Origin: Oxalobacteraceae sp. CFBP 8761
GTDB lineage: Bacteria > Pseudomonadota > Gammaproteobacteria > Burkholderiales > Burkholderiaceae_D
Reading direction: 5' to 3'
DNA: 64,000 nucleotides
Assembly: GCA_014841595.1 (NCBI GenBank)
Contig: JACYUE010000001.1
Location: forward strand, 1,228,996 to 1,292,995
Every line of letters begins with the position of its first letter. Position 1 is the stretch's first letter. Of this stretch, positions 42,438 through 51,602 are shown piece after piece. Under the pieces are notes generated by a model. It was given only the letters and a program-made list of their open reading frames with translations, had not been told where the DNA came from and did not search any database. A program made the translations under genes and the position numbers.

Positions 42438-45293
42438 ATGATGCAACAACAAAACGCCAACTCATACCTGTTCGGCGGCAATGCCCCGTACGTGGAAGAG
42501 TTGTACGAGGCCTATCTGGACAATCCGACGTCGGTGCCAGAAAACTGGCGCGCCTACTTCGACCAGATGCAGCACGTGCCGGCCGTCGATGGCTCGAACC
42601 GTCCTGACGTCGTCCATTCATCGGTCATTGCGTCGTTCGCCGAACGCGCCAAGCAAGGCCCGATCCGCACCGTGGTCGCTTCGGCTGACTCCGAATTGGG
42701 CCGCAAGCGCGTCGCCGTGACCCAGATCACCGCCGCCTACCGTTACCTCGGTTCGCGCTGGGCCAACCTGGATCCGCTTCAGCGCCAGGAACGTCCACTG
42801 CTGCCAGAACTCGATCCTGCGTTCTACGGCTTCACCGAGTCCGACATGGACACGGTCTTCAACATCACCAATACGTATTTCGGTCAAGACACCGCGCCCC
42901 TGCGCGATATCCTGAACATGCTGCGTGACACGTACACCCGCTCGATCGGTGCCGAGTTCATGTACATCAGCGATCCGACCGAAAAACGCTGGCTGCAAGA
43001 GCGTCTGGAATCGATCCGTTCGACCCCGACCTTCTCGGCCGAAAAGAAAAAACACATCCTCGAGCGCCTGACCGCGGCCGAAGGCCTCGAGCGCTACCTG
43101 CACACCAAGTACGTCGGCGCCAAGCGCTTCTCGCTCGAAGGTGGCGAATCATTCATCGCGTCGATGGACGAAGTCATCCAGCGCGCCGGTGAAAAGGGCG
43201 TCCAGGAAATCGTTATCGGCATGGCCCACCGCGGCCGCCTGAACGTCCTGGTCAACACCCTGGGCAAGAGCCCGGCCGACCTGTTCGAAGAATTTGAAGG
43301 CAAGCACGCCGACGACCTGCCAGCCGGTGACGTCAAGTACCACCAGGGCTTCTCGAGCGACATCACCACGCCAGGCGGTCCGGTTCACCTGTCGCTGGCC
43401 TTCAACCCGTCCCACCTCGAGATCGTCAACCCGGTTGTCGAAGGTTCGGTCAAGGCGCGCATGGAACGCCGTGGCGACCGCAAGGGCAAGGAAGTGCTGC
43501 CGATCCTGGTGCACGGCGACGCTGCATTCGCCGGCCAGGGCGTGGTCATGGAAACCCTGAACCTGGCGCAGACCCGCGGCTACGGTACGGGCGGTACGGT
43601 CCACATCGTCATCAACAACCAGATCGGTTTCACGACGTCGGATCCGCGCGATGCGCGCTCGACGCTGTACTGCTCGGACGTCGTCAAGATGATCGAAGCG
43701 CCGGTGCTGCACGTGAACGCCGACGATCCTGAAGCCGTCGTGCTGGCGAGCCAGATCGCGCTCGACTACCGCGCCGAATTCGGCAAGGACGTCGTCGTCG
43801 ACATCATCTGCTACCGCAAGCTGGGCCACAACGAGCAGGATACGCCAGCGCTGACCCAGCCGCTGATGTACAAGAAGATCGCCAAGCACCCGGGTACCCG
43901 CAAGCTGTACGCCGAAAAGCTGGCAGCGCAGGGCACCATCGAAGCCGATGGCGGCGACAAGCTCGTCGCTGCGTTCCGCGATGCGATGGACGCCGGCAAG
44001 CACACGGTCGATCCGGTGCTGACCAACTTCAAGAACAAGTACGCCGTCGACTGGGCGCCGTTCCTGAACAAGAAGTGGACCGACGCGGCCGATACGGCTG
44101 TGCCGCTGACCGAACTGAAGCGCCTGGCGCAACGCATCACCACCACGCCAGAAAACTTCAAGCCGCACTCGCTGGTCGACAAGGTGCTGGCTGACCGCGC
44201 CAATATGGGCCGCGGCGAAGTCAACCTCGACTGGGGCATGGGTGAACACCTGGCCTACGCGTCGCTGTTGTCGTCGGGTTACGCCATCCGCCTGTCGGGC
44301 CAGGATGCGGGCCGCGGCACGTTCGTGCACCGCCACGCCGTGCTGCACGACCAGAACCGTGAACGTTGGGACCAGGGCATCTACCTGCCGCTGGCCAATG
44401 TGTCCGAGAACCAGGCCAACTTCACCGTGATCGACTCGGTGCTGTCCGAAGAAGCCGTGCTCGCGTTCGAGTATGGTTTCTCGACCGCCGAACCGAACAC
44501 GCTGACGATCTGGGAAGCCCAGTTCGGCGACTTCGTCAACGGCGCGCAAGTCGTCATCGACCAGTTCATCGCCTCGGGCGAAGTGAAGTGGGGCCGCGCG
44601 TCGGGCCTGGTCATGATGCTGCCACACGGCTACGAAGGCCAGGGTCCGGAGCACTCGTCGGCACGTATCGAGCGATTCCTGCAACTGTGCGCAGACAACA
44701 ATATGCAAGTGGTCCAGCCAACGACCGCCGCCCAGATCTTCCACCTGCTGCGTCGCCAGATGGTGCGCCAGTTCCGCAAGCCACTGGTGATCTTCACGCC
44801 GAAGTCGCTGCTGCGTAACAAGGATGCCGGTTCGCCGCTGACCGACCTGGCCAAGGGCGGTTTCCAGACCGTGATCGGCGAATGCGACGAGAAGATCGAC
44901 GCATCGAAGGTCAAGCGCGTGCTGGTCTGCTCGGGCAAGGTCTACTTCGACCTGGTCAATGCACGCAAGGCGCGCAACGTGACCGACACCGCGATCATCC
45001 GCATGGAACAGATGTACCCGTTCCCGCACAAGTCGTTCGGCGCCGAACTGAAAAAGTTTCCGAACGCCGGCGAAGTGGTGTGGGTGCAGGACGAGCCGCA
45101 AAACCAGGGTCCATGGTTCCAGATCCAGCACAACATCTTCGAAGGCATGGAAGATGGCCAGCGCCTGGCGTACGCCGGCCGCGCCGCCTCGGCGTCGCCT
45201 GCGGTCGGTTATGCCGACAAGCACATCGCGCAGCAGAAAGAACTGCTGGAGACGGCGTTCTCGAAGCTCAAGGGCTTCATCCTGACGAAGTGA
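42438..45293 (+). CDS. sucA: 2-oxoglutarate dehydrogenase E1 component
   Basis: 951 residues. Thiamine-diphosphate enzyme that decarboxylates 2-oxoglutarate. N-terminal docking segment (NSYLFGGNAPYVEELYEAYL), then GMAHRGRLNVLVNTLGKSPA, FNPSHLEIVNPVVEGSVKA, HIVINNQIGFTTSDPRDARS and the C-terminal MLPHGYEGQGPEHSSARIER and VWVQDEPQNQGPWFQI. Starts at ATG 42438 behind AAAGGTGAG. First gene of the odh operon; a hairpin-type terminator separates it from sucB. Confidence 0.97.
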   Translation: MMQQQNANSYLFGGNAPYVEELYEAYLDNPTSVPENWRAYFDQMQHVPAVDGSNRPDVVHSSVIASFAERAKQGPIRTVVASADSELGRKRVAVTQITAAYRYLGSRWANLDPLQRQERPLLPELDPAFYGFTESDMDTVFNITNTYFGQDTAPLRDILNMLRDTYTRSIGAEFMYISDPTEKRWLQERLESIRSTPTFSAEKKKHILERLTAAEGLERYLHTKYVGAKRFSLEGGESFIASMDEVIQRAGEKGVQEIVIGMAHRGRLNVLVNTLGKSPADLFEEFEGKHADDLPAGDVKYHQGFSSDITTPGGPVHLSLAFNPSHLEIVNPVVEGSVKARMERRGDRKGKEVLPILVHGDAAFAGQGVVMETLNLAQTRGYGTGGTVHIVINNQIGFTTSDPRDARSTLYCSDVVKMIEAPVLHVNADDPEAVVLASQIALDYRAEFGKDVVVDIICYRKLGHNEQDTPALTQPLMYKKIAKHPGTRKLYAEKLAAQGTIEADGGDKLVAAFRDAMDAGKHTVDPVLTNFKNKYAVDWAPFLNKKWTDAADTAVPLTELKRLAQRITTTPENFKPHSLVDKVLADRANMGRGEVNLDWGMGEHLAYASLLSSGYAIRLSGQDAGRGTFVHRHAVLHDQNRERWDQGIYLPLANVSENQANFTVIDSVLSEEAVLAFEYGFSTAEPNTLTIWEAQFGDFVNGAQVVIDQFIASGEVKWGRASGLVMMLPHGYEGQGPEHSSARIERFLQLCADNNMQVVQPTTAAQIFHLLRRQMVRQFRKPLVIFTPKSLLRNKDAGSPLTDLAKGGFQTVIGECDEKIDASKVKRVLVCSGKVYFDLVNARKARNVTDTAIIRMEQMYPFPHKSFGAELKKFPNAGEVVWVQDEPQNQGPWFQIQHNIFEGMEDGQRLAYAGRAASASPAVGYADKHIAQQKELLETAFSKLKGFILTK

Positions 45294-45313
45294 TCACCAA
45301 TAAGTAAGACCAC

Positions 45314-45343
45314 GACCCCGGCGCGACGCGTCGGGGTTTCTTG
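45314..45343 (+). terminator. Attenuator-like hairpin between sucA and sucB
   Basis: ACCCCG and CGGGGT pair around a GC-rich loop with additional inner pairing (GCG/CGC), followed by TTTCTT. Probably leaky, since sucB has no obvious promoter of its own. Confidence 0.55.
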
Positions 45344-45368
45344 CAAAGAATAATTACTGGAGTTTTAA

Positions 45369-46640
45369 ATGGCACAAATCGAAGTCAAGGTCCCTGTATT
45401 GTCGGAATCGGTTGCTGAAGCGACCCTGCTGTCCTGGCACAAGAAAGTCGGCGAGTCCGTCGATCGCGACGAGAACATGATCGACATCGAGACCGACAAG
45501 GTGGTCCTGGAACTGCCAGCGCCAAGCGCCGGCGTGATCGTGCAACTGCTCAAGGCCGACGGCGCAACCGTCGTCGCCGGTGAAGTCATCGCCGTCATCG
45601 ACACCGAAGCATCGGCGCAGACCAGCCCGCTGCCAGTGAAAGCCATTCCATCGGCCGCGCCAAACGCACCGATCGCTGCCGCGCCATCGCAAGCGGCTCC
45701 GGAAGCTGCCTCGAACCAGTCGAAGGCTGGCGTCGCGATGCCTGCCGCTGCCAAGATCCTGGCTGACAACAACATGAACGCCGCTGGCGTCGATGGTTCG
45801 GGCCGTGATGGTCGCGTGACCAAGGGCGACGCCCTGGCCGCCGTTGCCAACAAGCCAGCCGCTGCACCAGCACCAGCTGCCGCACCTGCCAAAGCGCCAC
45901 TGCAGCAAGTCGCTGCCGCCGCGCCTGCCAGCCAGGGCGACCGTCCGGAAGAGCGCGTGCCGATGAGCCGCCTGCGCGCCCGTATCGCCGAGCGCCTGCT
46001 GCAATCGCAGTCGACCAACGCCATCCTGACCACGTTCAACGAAGTGAACATGGCGCCAGTCATGGACCTGCGTAACAAGTACAAGGACAAGTTCGAGAAA
46101 GAGCACGGCGTCAAGCTGGGCTTCATGTCGTTCTTCGTCAAGGCTGCCGTTGCCGCACTGAAGAAGTACCCAGTGCTGAACGCGTCGGTCGACGGTAACG
46201 ACATCGTCTACCACGGCTACTTCGACATCGGTATCGCTGTCGGTTCGCCACGTGGCCTGGTGGTGCCGATCCTGCGCAACGCCGACCAGATGTCGATCGC
46301 CGATATCGAAAAGAAAATCGGTGAATTCGGCCAGAAAGCCAAGGAAGGCAAGCTGACCCTGGACGATCTGAACGGCGGTACGTTCTCGATCTCGAACGGC
46401 GGCGTGTTCGGTTCGATGATGTCGACCCCGATCATCAACCCGCCACAGTCGGCCATCCTGGGCGTGCACGCGACCAAGGACCGCGCGGTCGTCGAAAACG
46501 GTCAGATCGTGATCCGTCCGATGAACTACCTGGCCATGTCGTACGACCACCGCATCATCGACGGCCGCGAAGCCGTCCTGGGCCTGGTCGCGATGAAGGA
46601 TGCGCTGGAAGACCCGGCCCGCCTGCTGCTGGACCTGTAA
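45369..46640 (+). CDS. sucB: Dihydrolipoyllysine succinyltransferase (E2)
   Basis: 423 residues. An N-terminal lipoyl domain with the lipoylated Lys in [17 protein letters not shown], an Ala/Pro linker, an E3-binding domain ([20 protein letters not shown]), a second Ala/Pro linker, and the catalytic acyltransferase domain ending in [20 protein letters not shown] with the active-site His. It forms the core of the 2-oxoglutarate dehydrogenase complex. Confidence 0.97.
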   Translation: MAQIEVKVPVLSESVAEATLLSWHKKVGESVDRDENMIDIETDKVVLELPAPSAGVIVQLLKADGATVVAGEVIAVIDTEASAQTSPLPVKAIPSAAPNAPIAAAPSQAAPEAASNQSKAGVAMPAAAKILADNNMNAAGVDGSGRDGRVTKGDALAAVANKPAAAPAPAAAPAKAPLQQVAAAAPASQGDRPEERVPMSRLRARIAERLLQSQSTNAILTTFNEVNMAPVMDLRNKYKDKFEKEHGVKLGFMSFFVKAAVAALKKYPVLNASVDGNDIVYHGYFDIGIAVGSPRGLVVPILRNADQMSIADIEKKIGEFGQKAKEGKLTLDDLNGGTFSISNGGVFGSMMSTPIINPPQSAILGVHATKDRAVVENGQIVIRPMNYLAMSYDHRIIDGREAVLGLVAMKDALEDPARLLLDL

Positions 46641-46652
46641 GTCTCAACCTGG

Positions 46653-46672
46653 CCGGCGCCCCGTGGCGCCGG
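46653..46672 (+). other. Hairpin after sucB
   Basis: CCGGCGCC / GGCGCCGG, 8-bp perfect stem with a CCGT loop, 12 bp past the sucB stop. No T-run; likely an mRNA boundary element before the PspC-like gene. Confidence 0.45.
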
Positions 46673-46694
46673 TCATAGTTTGCCGGAGAACGAC

Positions 46695-47048
46695 ATGCTG
46701 TCAGACGAAATCAAGCGGCTGCACGAGCTGCACCAGGCGGGCGCGCTGTCCGACGCCGAATTCGAACAGGCCAAGGCGCGCATTCTGTCCGGCGCGTCTA
46801 CCGTCAGCCTGACGAAGGAGAGCGCATTCACGAGCGGCTCGTCGTTCGACACGCACCGCGATGATCTGCTGAGTGGCCTGCGCCGCACGCGGCTCGATCG
46901 CTGGCTCGGCGGCGTGTGTGGCGGCCTGGCGCGCACCTATGGCCTCGAGTCGTGGGTCTGGCGCCTGATCTTCGTGCTGTTCGTCCTGACGTTCGGCTTC
47001 GGCATCCTGATCTACCTGCTGCTGTGGGTATTTGTTCCGGAAGAATAA
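46695..47048 (+). CDS. SHOCT + PspC domain small membrane protein
   Basis: 117 residues from ATG 46695, behind CCGGAGAA. An N-terminal SHOCT-like helix pair (MLSDEIKRLHELHQAGALSD then AEFEQAKARIL) joins a PspC domain (DRWLGGVCGGLARTYGLESW, TM helix LIFVLFVLTFGFGILIYLLL, ending WVFVPEE). PspC proteins act in membrane-stress responses. It lies between sucB and lpdA, 15 bp before lpdA, so it is almost certainly co-transcribed with them, an unexpected guest in this operon. Confidence 0.87.
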   Translation: MLSDEIKRLHELHQAGALSDAEFEQAKARILSGASTVSLTKESAFTSGSSFDTHRDDLLSGLRRTRLDRWLGGVCGGLARTYGLESWVWRLIFVLFVLTFGFGILIYLLLWVFVPEE

Positions 47049-47063
47049 AAAAGGAATCATGTA

Positions 47064-48494
47064 ATGAGCGATAAACAATTTGACGTCGTCGTCATCGGCG
47101 GCGGTCCTGGCGGTTACATTGCTGCCATCCGCGCAGCCCAGCTGGGCTTCAAGGTTGCCTGTATCGACGAATGGAGCAACGCTGCCGGCAAGCCTGCGCC
47201 GGGCGGCACCTGCACCAACGTCGGCTGCATCCCGTCGAAAGCACTGCTGCAGTCGTCCGAGCACTTCGAGCACGCCGGTCACGCGTTTGCCGACCACGGC
47301 ATCAATGTCTCGGGACTCGAGCTCGACCTGGGCAAGATGCTGGGTCGCAAGGATACGATCGTCAAGCAGAACAACGACGGCATCCTGTTCCTGTTCAAGA
47401 AAAACAAGGTCAGCTTCTTCCACGGCCGCGGCGCGTTCGCCGGCACTGCCGAAGGCGGTTACACCATCAACGTCAGCGGCCCGACCACCGACACGCTGAC
47501 CGCCAAGAACGTGGTCATCGCGACCGGTTCGAACGCACGCCAGCTGCCAGGCGCCGAATTCGACGAGAAACTGATCCTGTCGAACGCCGGTGCACTGGCC
47601 ATCGATGCAGTCCCGGGCAAGCTGGGCGTGATCGGCGCCGGCGTCATCGGCCTCGAAATGGGCAGCGTCTGGCGCCGTGTCGGCGCTGACGTCACCGTGC
47701 TCGAAGGTCTGCCGACCTTCCTGGGCGCCGTCGACGAGCAGATCGCCAAAGAAGCGCACAAGCTGTTCGTCAAGCAGGGCCTCAAAATCAACCTCGGTTG
47801 CAAGATCGGCGCGATCACCAAGGGCGAGAACAACGTCACCGTGGCGTATGCCGACAGCACCGGCGCCGAGCAGAGCACCACGTTCGACCGCCTGATCATC
47901 TCGATCGGCCGCGTGCCGAACACGATCGGCCTGAACGCCGAAGCCGTGGGCGTGCAGCTCGACGAGCGCGGCTTTGTCGTCGTCGACGACGAGTGCCGTA
48001 CCAACCTGCCAGGCGTGTGGGCAGTGGGCGACGTCGTGCGCGGCCCGATGCTGGCGCACAAGGCCGAAGAAGAAGGCGTTGCCGTGGCCGAGCGTATCGC
48101 CGGTCAGCATGGTCACGTCAACTTCAACACGATTCCTTGGGTCATCTACACGTCGCCAGAGATTTCGTGGGTCGGCAAGACCGAGCAGCAGCTCAAGGCC
48201 GAAGGCATCGCCTATAAGGCCGGTACCTTCCCGTTCATGGCCAACGGCCGTGCGCGCGCGCTGGGTGACACGTCGGGTATGGTCAAGTTCCTGGCCGATG
48301 CCACGACCGACGAAATCCTGGGCGTGCACATCGTGGGCCCAATGGCGTCCGAGCTGATTTCGGAAGCCGTCGTCGCGATGGAGTTCAAGGCCTCGGCCGA
48401 AGACATCGCGCGCATCTGCCACGCGCACCCGTCGCTGTCCGAAGCCACCAAAGAAGCCGCTCTGGCGGTGGACAAGCGTTCGCTGAACTTCTAA
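47064..48494 (+). CDS. lpdA: Dihydrolipoyl dehydrogenase (E3)
   Basis: 476 residues. FAD fold [20 protein letters not shown], redox-active disulfide in [22 protein letters not shown] fold ([18 protein letters not shown]), and the C-terminal catalytic His-Glu pair in [17 protein letters not shown]. It re-oxidises dihydrolipoamide for the 2-oxoglutarate dehydrogenase complex. Start ATG 47064 follows AAAAAAGGAATC. Confidence 0.97.
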   Translation: MSDKQFDVVVIGGGPGGYIAAIRAAQLGFKVACIDEWSNAAGKPAPGGTCTNVGCIPSKALLQSSEHFEHAGHAFADHGINVSGLELDLGKMLGRKDTIVKQNNDGILFLFKKNKVSFFHGRGAFAGTAEGGYTINVSGPTTDTLTAKNVVIATGSNARQLPGAEFDEKLILSNAGALAIDAVPGKLGVIGAGVIGLEMGSVWRRVGADVTVLEGLPTFLGAVDEQIAKEAHKLFVKQGLKINLGCKIGAITKGENNVTVAYADSTGAEQSTTFDRLIISIGRVPNTIGLNAEAVGVQLDERGFVVVDDECRTNLPGVWAVGDVVRGPMLAHKAEEEGVAVAERIAGQHGHVNFNTIPWVIYTSPEISWVGKTEQQLKAEGIAYKAGTFPFMANGRARALGDTSGMVKFLADATTDEILGVHIVGPMASELISEAVVAMEFKASAEDIARICHAHPSLSEATKEAALAVDKRSLNF

Positions 48495-48536
48495 GCAGCA
48501 GAAACTTCGCCGGCATGCTTGCCGGCGCGTGAACTC

Positions 48537-48575
48537 CATGGGGTGGTCGGCGTCGCCGTCCACCCCATGTTTTTA
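48537..48575 (+). terminator. Terminator after lpdA
   Basis: CATGGGGTGG and CCACCCCATG pair around a loop that itself contains CGGC/GCCG, followed by TTTTTA. It closes the odh operon 42 bp past lpdA and ends about 10 bp before the zapE start. An additional CGCCGGCA/TGCCGGCG hairpin sits just ahead. Confidence 0.8.
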
Positions 48576-48585
48576 TCGGTATCCC

Positions 48586-49683
48586 ATGAACGTTCAAGAA
48601 TATTATGTGCACGAGCTTAACGCGCGTGGTTTCACGTCCGACCCCGCGCAGCAAATGGCAGTGGACCGCCTGCAGCAGGCGTACGACGACTGGGTCGCCT
48701 ACAAGGCCCAGCGGTCGTCCGCTTTCAAGCGTCTGATCAACCGTCCCACGGTGCCCAAGGGCGTCTACATGTGGGGCGGGGTGGGGCGCGGCAAATCGTT
48801 CCTGATGGACTCGTTCTACTCGGTCGTGCCGGTGGTGCGCAAGACGCGCCTGCACTTCCATGAATTCATGCGCGCTGTCCACGGGCAACTGGATGAACTG
48901 AAGGGCGTGGCCGATCCGCTCGACGAAGTGGCCAAGCGCATCGCCAAGAAATACCGGCTGATCTGCTTCGATGAATTCCACGTCTCGGACATCGCCGACG
49001 CGATGATCCTGTACAACCTGCTCAAGGCGCTGTTCGACAATGGCGTCAGCTTCGTGATGACGTCGAACTACGAGCCGTCGACGCTGTACCCGGACGGCCT
49101 GCACCGCGACCGCATGCTGCCCACCATCGCGCTGCTGCAGGCCAAGCTGGACGTGCTGAACGTCGATGCCGGCAACGATTACCGCAAGCGCGCGCTCGAG
49201 CAGGTCGAAGCGTATTACACGCCGCTCAATGCCGCATCCGACCGCGCCTTGCGCGATGCCTATGCCAAGGTGGCCGACATCGCCGACGAAGCGCCGATCG
49301 TGCACATCGAGAACCGCGAAATCCGCGCGCTGCGCCGTGCCGGCGGCGTGATCTGGTTCGATTTCGCCACGCTGTGCGGCGGCCCGCGCTCGCAGAACGA
49401 TTACCTGGAACTGGCCAGCCAGTTCCACACGGTGGTGTTGTCCGGTATTCCGGCGATGTCGGCCTCGCAGTCGTCCGAAGCGCGCCGCTTCACCTGGCTG
49501 ATCGACGTGTTCTACGACCACAAGGTCAAGCTGATCATGTCCGCGGCGGTCGAGCCGGAAGAACTCTACACGCAAGGCCAGCTGGCCAATGAATTCCACC
49601 GGACCGTATCGCGTATCATCGAGATGCAGTCGCGCGAATACATGCTCTCCGAGCGGCGCGGCGCGGCCGACAAGATCGCCTGA
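48586..49683 (+). CDS. zapE: Cell division ATPase ZapE (AFG1-like)
   Basis: 365 residues. Walker A GGVGRGKSFLMDSFY, Walker B LICFDEFHVSDIADAMILYN, sensor region VMTSNYEPSTLYPDGLHRDR and the family ending RTVSRIIEMQSREYM. ZapE acts at the division site late in cytokinesis. ATG 48586 (MNVQEYYVHELNARG) is chosen since an upstream in-frame GTG falls within the terminator. Frequently found after the odh genes in betaproteobacteria. Confidence 0.93.
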   Translation: MNVQEYYVHELNARGFTSDPAQQMAVDRLQQAYDDWVAYKAQRSSAFKRLINRPTVPKGVYMWGGVGRGKSFLMDSFYSVVPVVRKTRLHFHEFMRAVHGQLDELKGVADPLDEVAKRIAKKYRLICFDEFHVSDIADAMILYNLLKALFDNGVSFVMTSNYEPSTLYPDGLHRDRMLPTIALLQAKLDVLNVDAGNDYRKRALEQVEAYYTPLNAASDRALRDAYAKVADIADEAPIVHIENREIRALRRAGGVIWFDFATLCGGPRSQNDYLELASQFHTVVLSGIPAMSASQSSEARRFTWLIDVFYDHKVKLIMSAAVEPEELYTQGQLANEFHRTVSRIIEMQSREYMLSERRGAADKIA

Positions 49684-49712
49684 TACGGCCAGGCACGACA
49701 ACAAGGATCCAC

Positions 49713-50399
49713 ATGACACGCATTACCACGCTGCGCGCAGGCGCGCTGCTGGCCCTGGCAAGCCTGCTGGCGGCCTGCTCGACGACACAGCCGGCCGCGC
49801 CGGAGGTGCCGCCGCCCGCATCGACCTCGACCGCGCAGGCCCAGCAGCGCCTGGAAGCCGTGGCCGCCGAGCGCCGCGCCATCGAAACCCGCTACGCCGA
49901 ACGCGAAGTGGTCTGCTACGACAAATTCTTCGTGACCCGTTGCCTGGACGAGGCAAGCGAGCAGCAGCGCGTGGCGCTGCTGGAGCAGCGCGCCATCGAG
50001 ATCGAAGCGTCGCGCTACCTGCGCCAGGCCAAGGTCGATGAACGCGACCGCGCGCTGGCCGTGTCCGAAGCGGCCTTCCAGAAAGAAGAAGCCGAGCTGG
50101 CGGCCAATCCACCGGCCGTCAAGGCGCCACCAAGTACTGCCTTGCCAGCGCCGCGCACGACGCCGGCGGAGTCGCGCGCAGCCCGCACCAAACGCCTGCA
50201 GGAGAACGCGGCCCGCACCCAGAGCGCCCAGGCGAGGGCAGCCCAGAATGTGGCGGCGGCCGAAGCACGGCGTGTGGAATCGCTCGAGCGTCAGAAGCAG
50301 GTCGCGCGTCGTGTCGCCGAGCGCGAGGCAAAGGCCGCCAAGCGCGCCGCTGACGACGCGGCAAAGAAGGCGGGCCAGCCGCCTGCAGCGAGCAACTAG
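49713..50399 (+). CDS. Putative lipoprotein with Ala/Arg-rich coiled-coil tail
   Basis: 228 residues. Lipoprotein signal with lipobox LLAAC (Cys about 22) and STTQPAAPEVPPP after it. The central part has two Cys (EVVCYDKFFVTRCLDEASE) that may form a disulfide. The C-terminal half is a highly charged Ala/Arg/Lys helix (RVESLERQKQVARRVAEREA), probably coiled coil. I do not recognise a named family. It converges with the PP2C gene, the two stop codons sharing the palindrome CTAG. Confidence 0.75.
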   Translation: MTRITTLRAGALLALASLLAACSTTQPAAPEVPPPASTSTAQAQQRLEAVAAERRAIETRYAEREVVCYDKFFVTRCLDEASEQQRVALLEQRAIEIEASRYLRQAKVDERDRALAVSEAAFQKEEAELAANPPAVKAPPSTALPAPRTTPAESRAARTKRLQENAARTQSAQARAAQNVAAAEARRVESLERQKQVARRVAEREAKAAKRAADDAAKKAGQPPAASN

Positions 50400-51160
50400 G
50401 CGCTGGGCGGTTTGACCAGTTTGACGATGGCCATGGTGCAATTACCGCCCTTGCCCTGAGAACGCTCACCGGCTTTGCTGATGAGCTTTTCGGCGGCCTG
50501 GCGCGGCGTGGACTTGGCGGTTACGGCGGCCAGTTCGGCGTCGGTGAAGAAGTGCCACAGGCCATCGGAGCCCAGCAAAAAGCTGTCGCCGGCGACCAGC
50601 CCCGTGTGGCTGCCAGTCGTAACGAACGGCTCCTTGCGGCTGTTTCCCAGTACATTGAGCAGCAGCTTGGAGCGGCGGTGGTTGCGCGCCGCATCGGCAG
50701 GCAGGCGGTCGCTCGAGATCAGGTGCTCGACATAGGCGACGTCGCTCGTGCGCATCGCGCACTTGTCGTGCTCGAAGCGGTACAGGCGCGAGTCGCCCAC
50801 GTGGGCCCAGACCGCCTCACCATGCGGACTGATGACCAGGCCGACGAAGCTGGCATGGAGTTCGGTTTTGCCGGCGACGGCGTTCATCTTGATTACCGTG
50901 TGGGTTTCGCTGATGATCTCGTGCAGAAGCTGCGCGAGGCGCTCGATGTCCGGATGGTCGCCCGGCTTGAATTCGTCGAATACCTGGCGCGCCGTGTGCA
51001 ACACCTGTTCGGCCCCGGCCGGGCTGGCGATGCCGTCAGAGAGCACCGCGAGCACATAGCCGGGCGCGCGCGCGCCCGTAAACAGGGCGGCGCGATCGTT
51101 TTGTTGGGGACGGTTACCGATGTGTTGCGCGGTACCCGCTTCGATCCTGTAGGAAGTCAT
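50396..51160 (-). CDS. PP2C-family serine/threonine phosphatase
   Basis: About 254 residues. PP2C metal-binding motifs are visible: NRPQQNDRAALF (Asp), VLAVLSDGIASPAGAEQVLH (Asp-Gly), AVWAHVGDSRLYRF, FLLGSDGLWHFFTDAEL, and GKGGNCTMAIVKL near the end where most PP2Cs have DN (here GNC). Soluble, no TM. The ATG at 51158-51160 (MTSYRIEAGTAQHIG) is chosen; TTG further upstream is possible. No partner kinase is adjacent in this window. Confidence 0.87.
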   Translation of the reverse strand: MTSYRIEAGTAQHIGNRPQQNDRAALFTGARAPGYVLAVLSDGIASPAGAEQVLHTARQVFDEFKPGDHPDIERLAQLLHEIISETHTVIKMNAVAGKTELHASFVGLVISPHGEAVWAHVGDSRLYRFEHDKCAMRTSDVAYVEHLISSDRLPADAARNHRRSKLLLNVLGNSRKEPFVTTGSHTGLVAGDSFLLGSDGLWHFFTDAELAAVTAKSTPRQAAEKLISKAGERSQGKGGNCTMAIVKLVKPPSA

Positions 51161-51353
51161 AAATGCTTGTTTTCTTAGGCCTGACGCCAATCTTTGTTGG
51201 CGGCAATGACCGCGTGGATTAAACTATGCACCGAGAACCAACCAACAAGCAAGAAGATTTGCTTACGGCAATACTGGAAGGCCCGCTGCGCCAGCGCCGA
51301 CCGGCTCCCATTCCCACAATCCCATCTGTAAACACTGTTTGGAACAGACCATC

Positions 51354-51554
51354 ATGATCGATGTCCAGGACATCCAGCGCCGTATTATTGAACTCGATGT
51401 GGAACACCGCGACCTCGATGCCGTCATCGCCATGTTGACGGCGGACGGTCACGCCGACGGGTTACAACTGCGCCGCCTCAAAAAGCGTAAACTGCAGCTC
51501 AAAGATCATATTACGCTGCTGAAGATGCAGCTGGTCCCCGATATCCCGGCCTGA
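51354..51554 (+). CDS. DUF465 (YdcH-type) small protein
   Basis: 66 residues, one helical hairpin: IQRRIIELDVEHRDLDAVIA and LQLRRLKKRKLQLKDHITLL. The HRDLD and LKKRKLQLKD motifs are the DUF465/YdcH hallmark. Function unknown. ATG 51354 preferred; TTG 15 bp upstream is in frame. It precedes the DinG-like gene by 48 bp. Confidence 0.85.
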   Translation: MIDVQDIQRRIIELDVEHRDLDAVIAMLTADGHADGLQLRRLKKRKLQLKDHITLLKMQLVPDIPA

Positions 51555-51602
51555 GCCATTGCTGCAAGCCACGTTTCTTCAAGATAAGTTACGACACATA
51601 CA

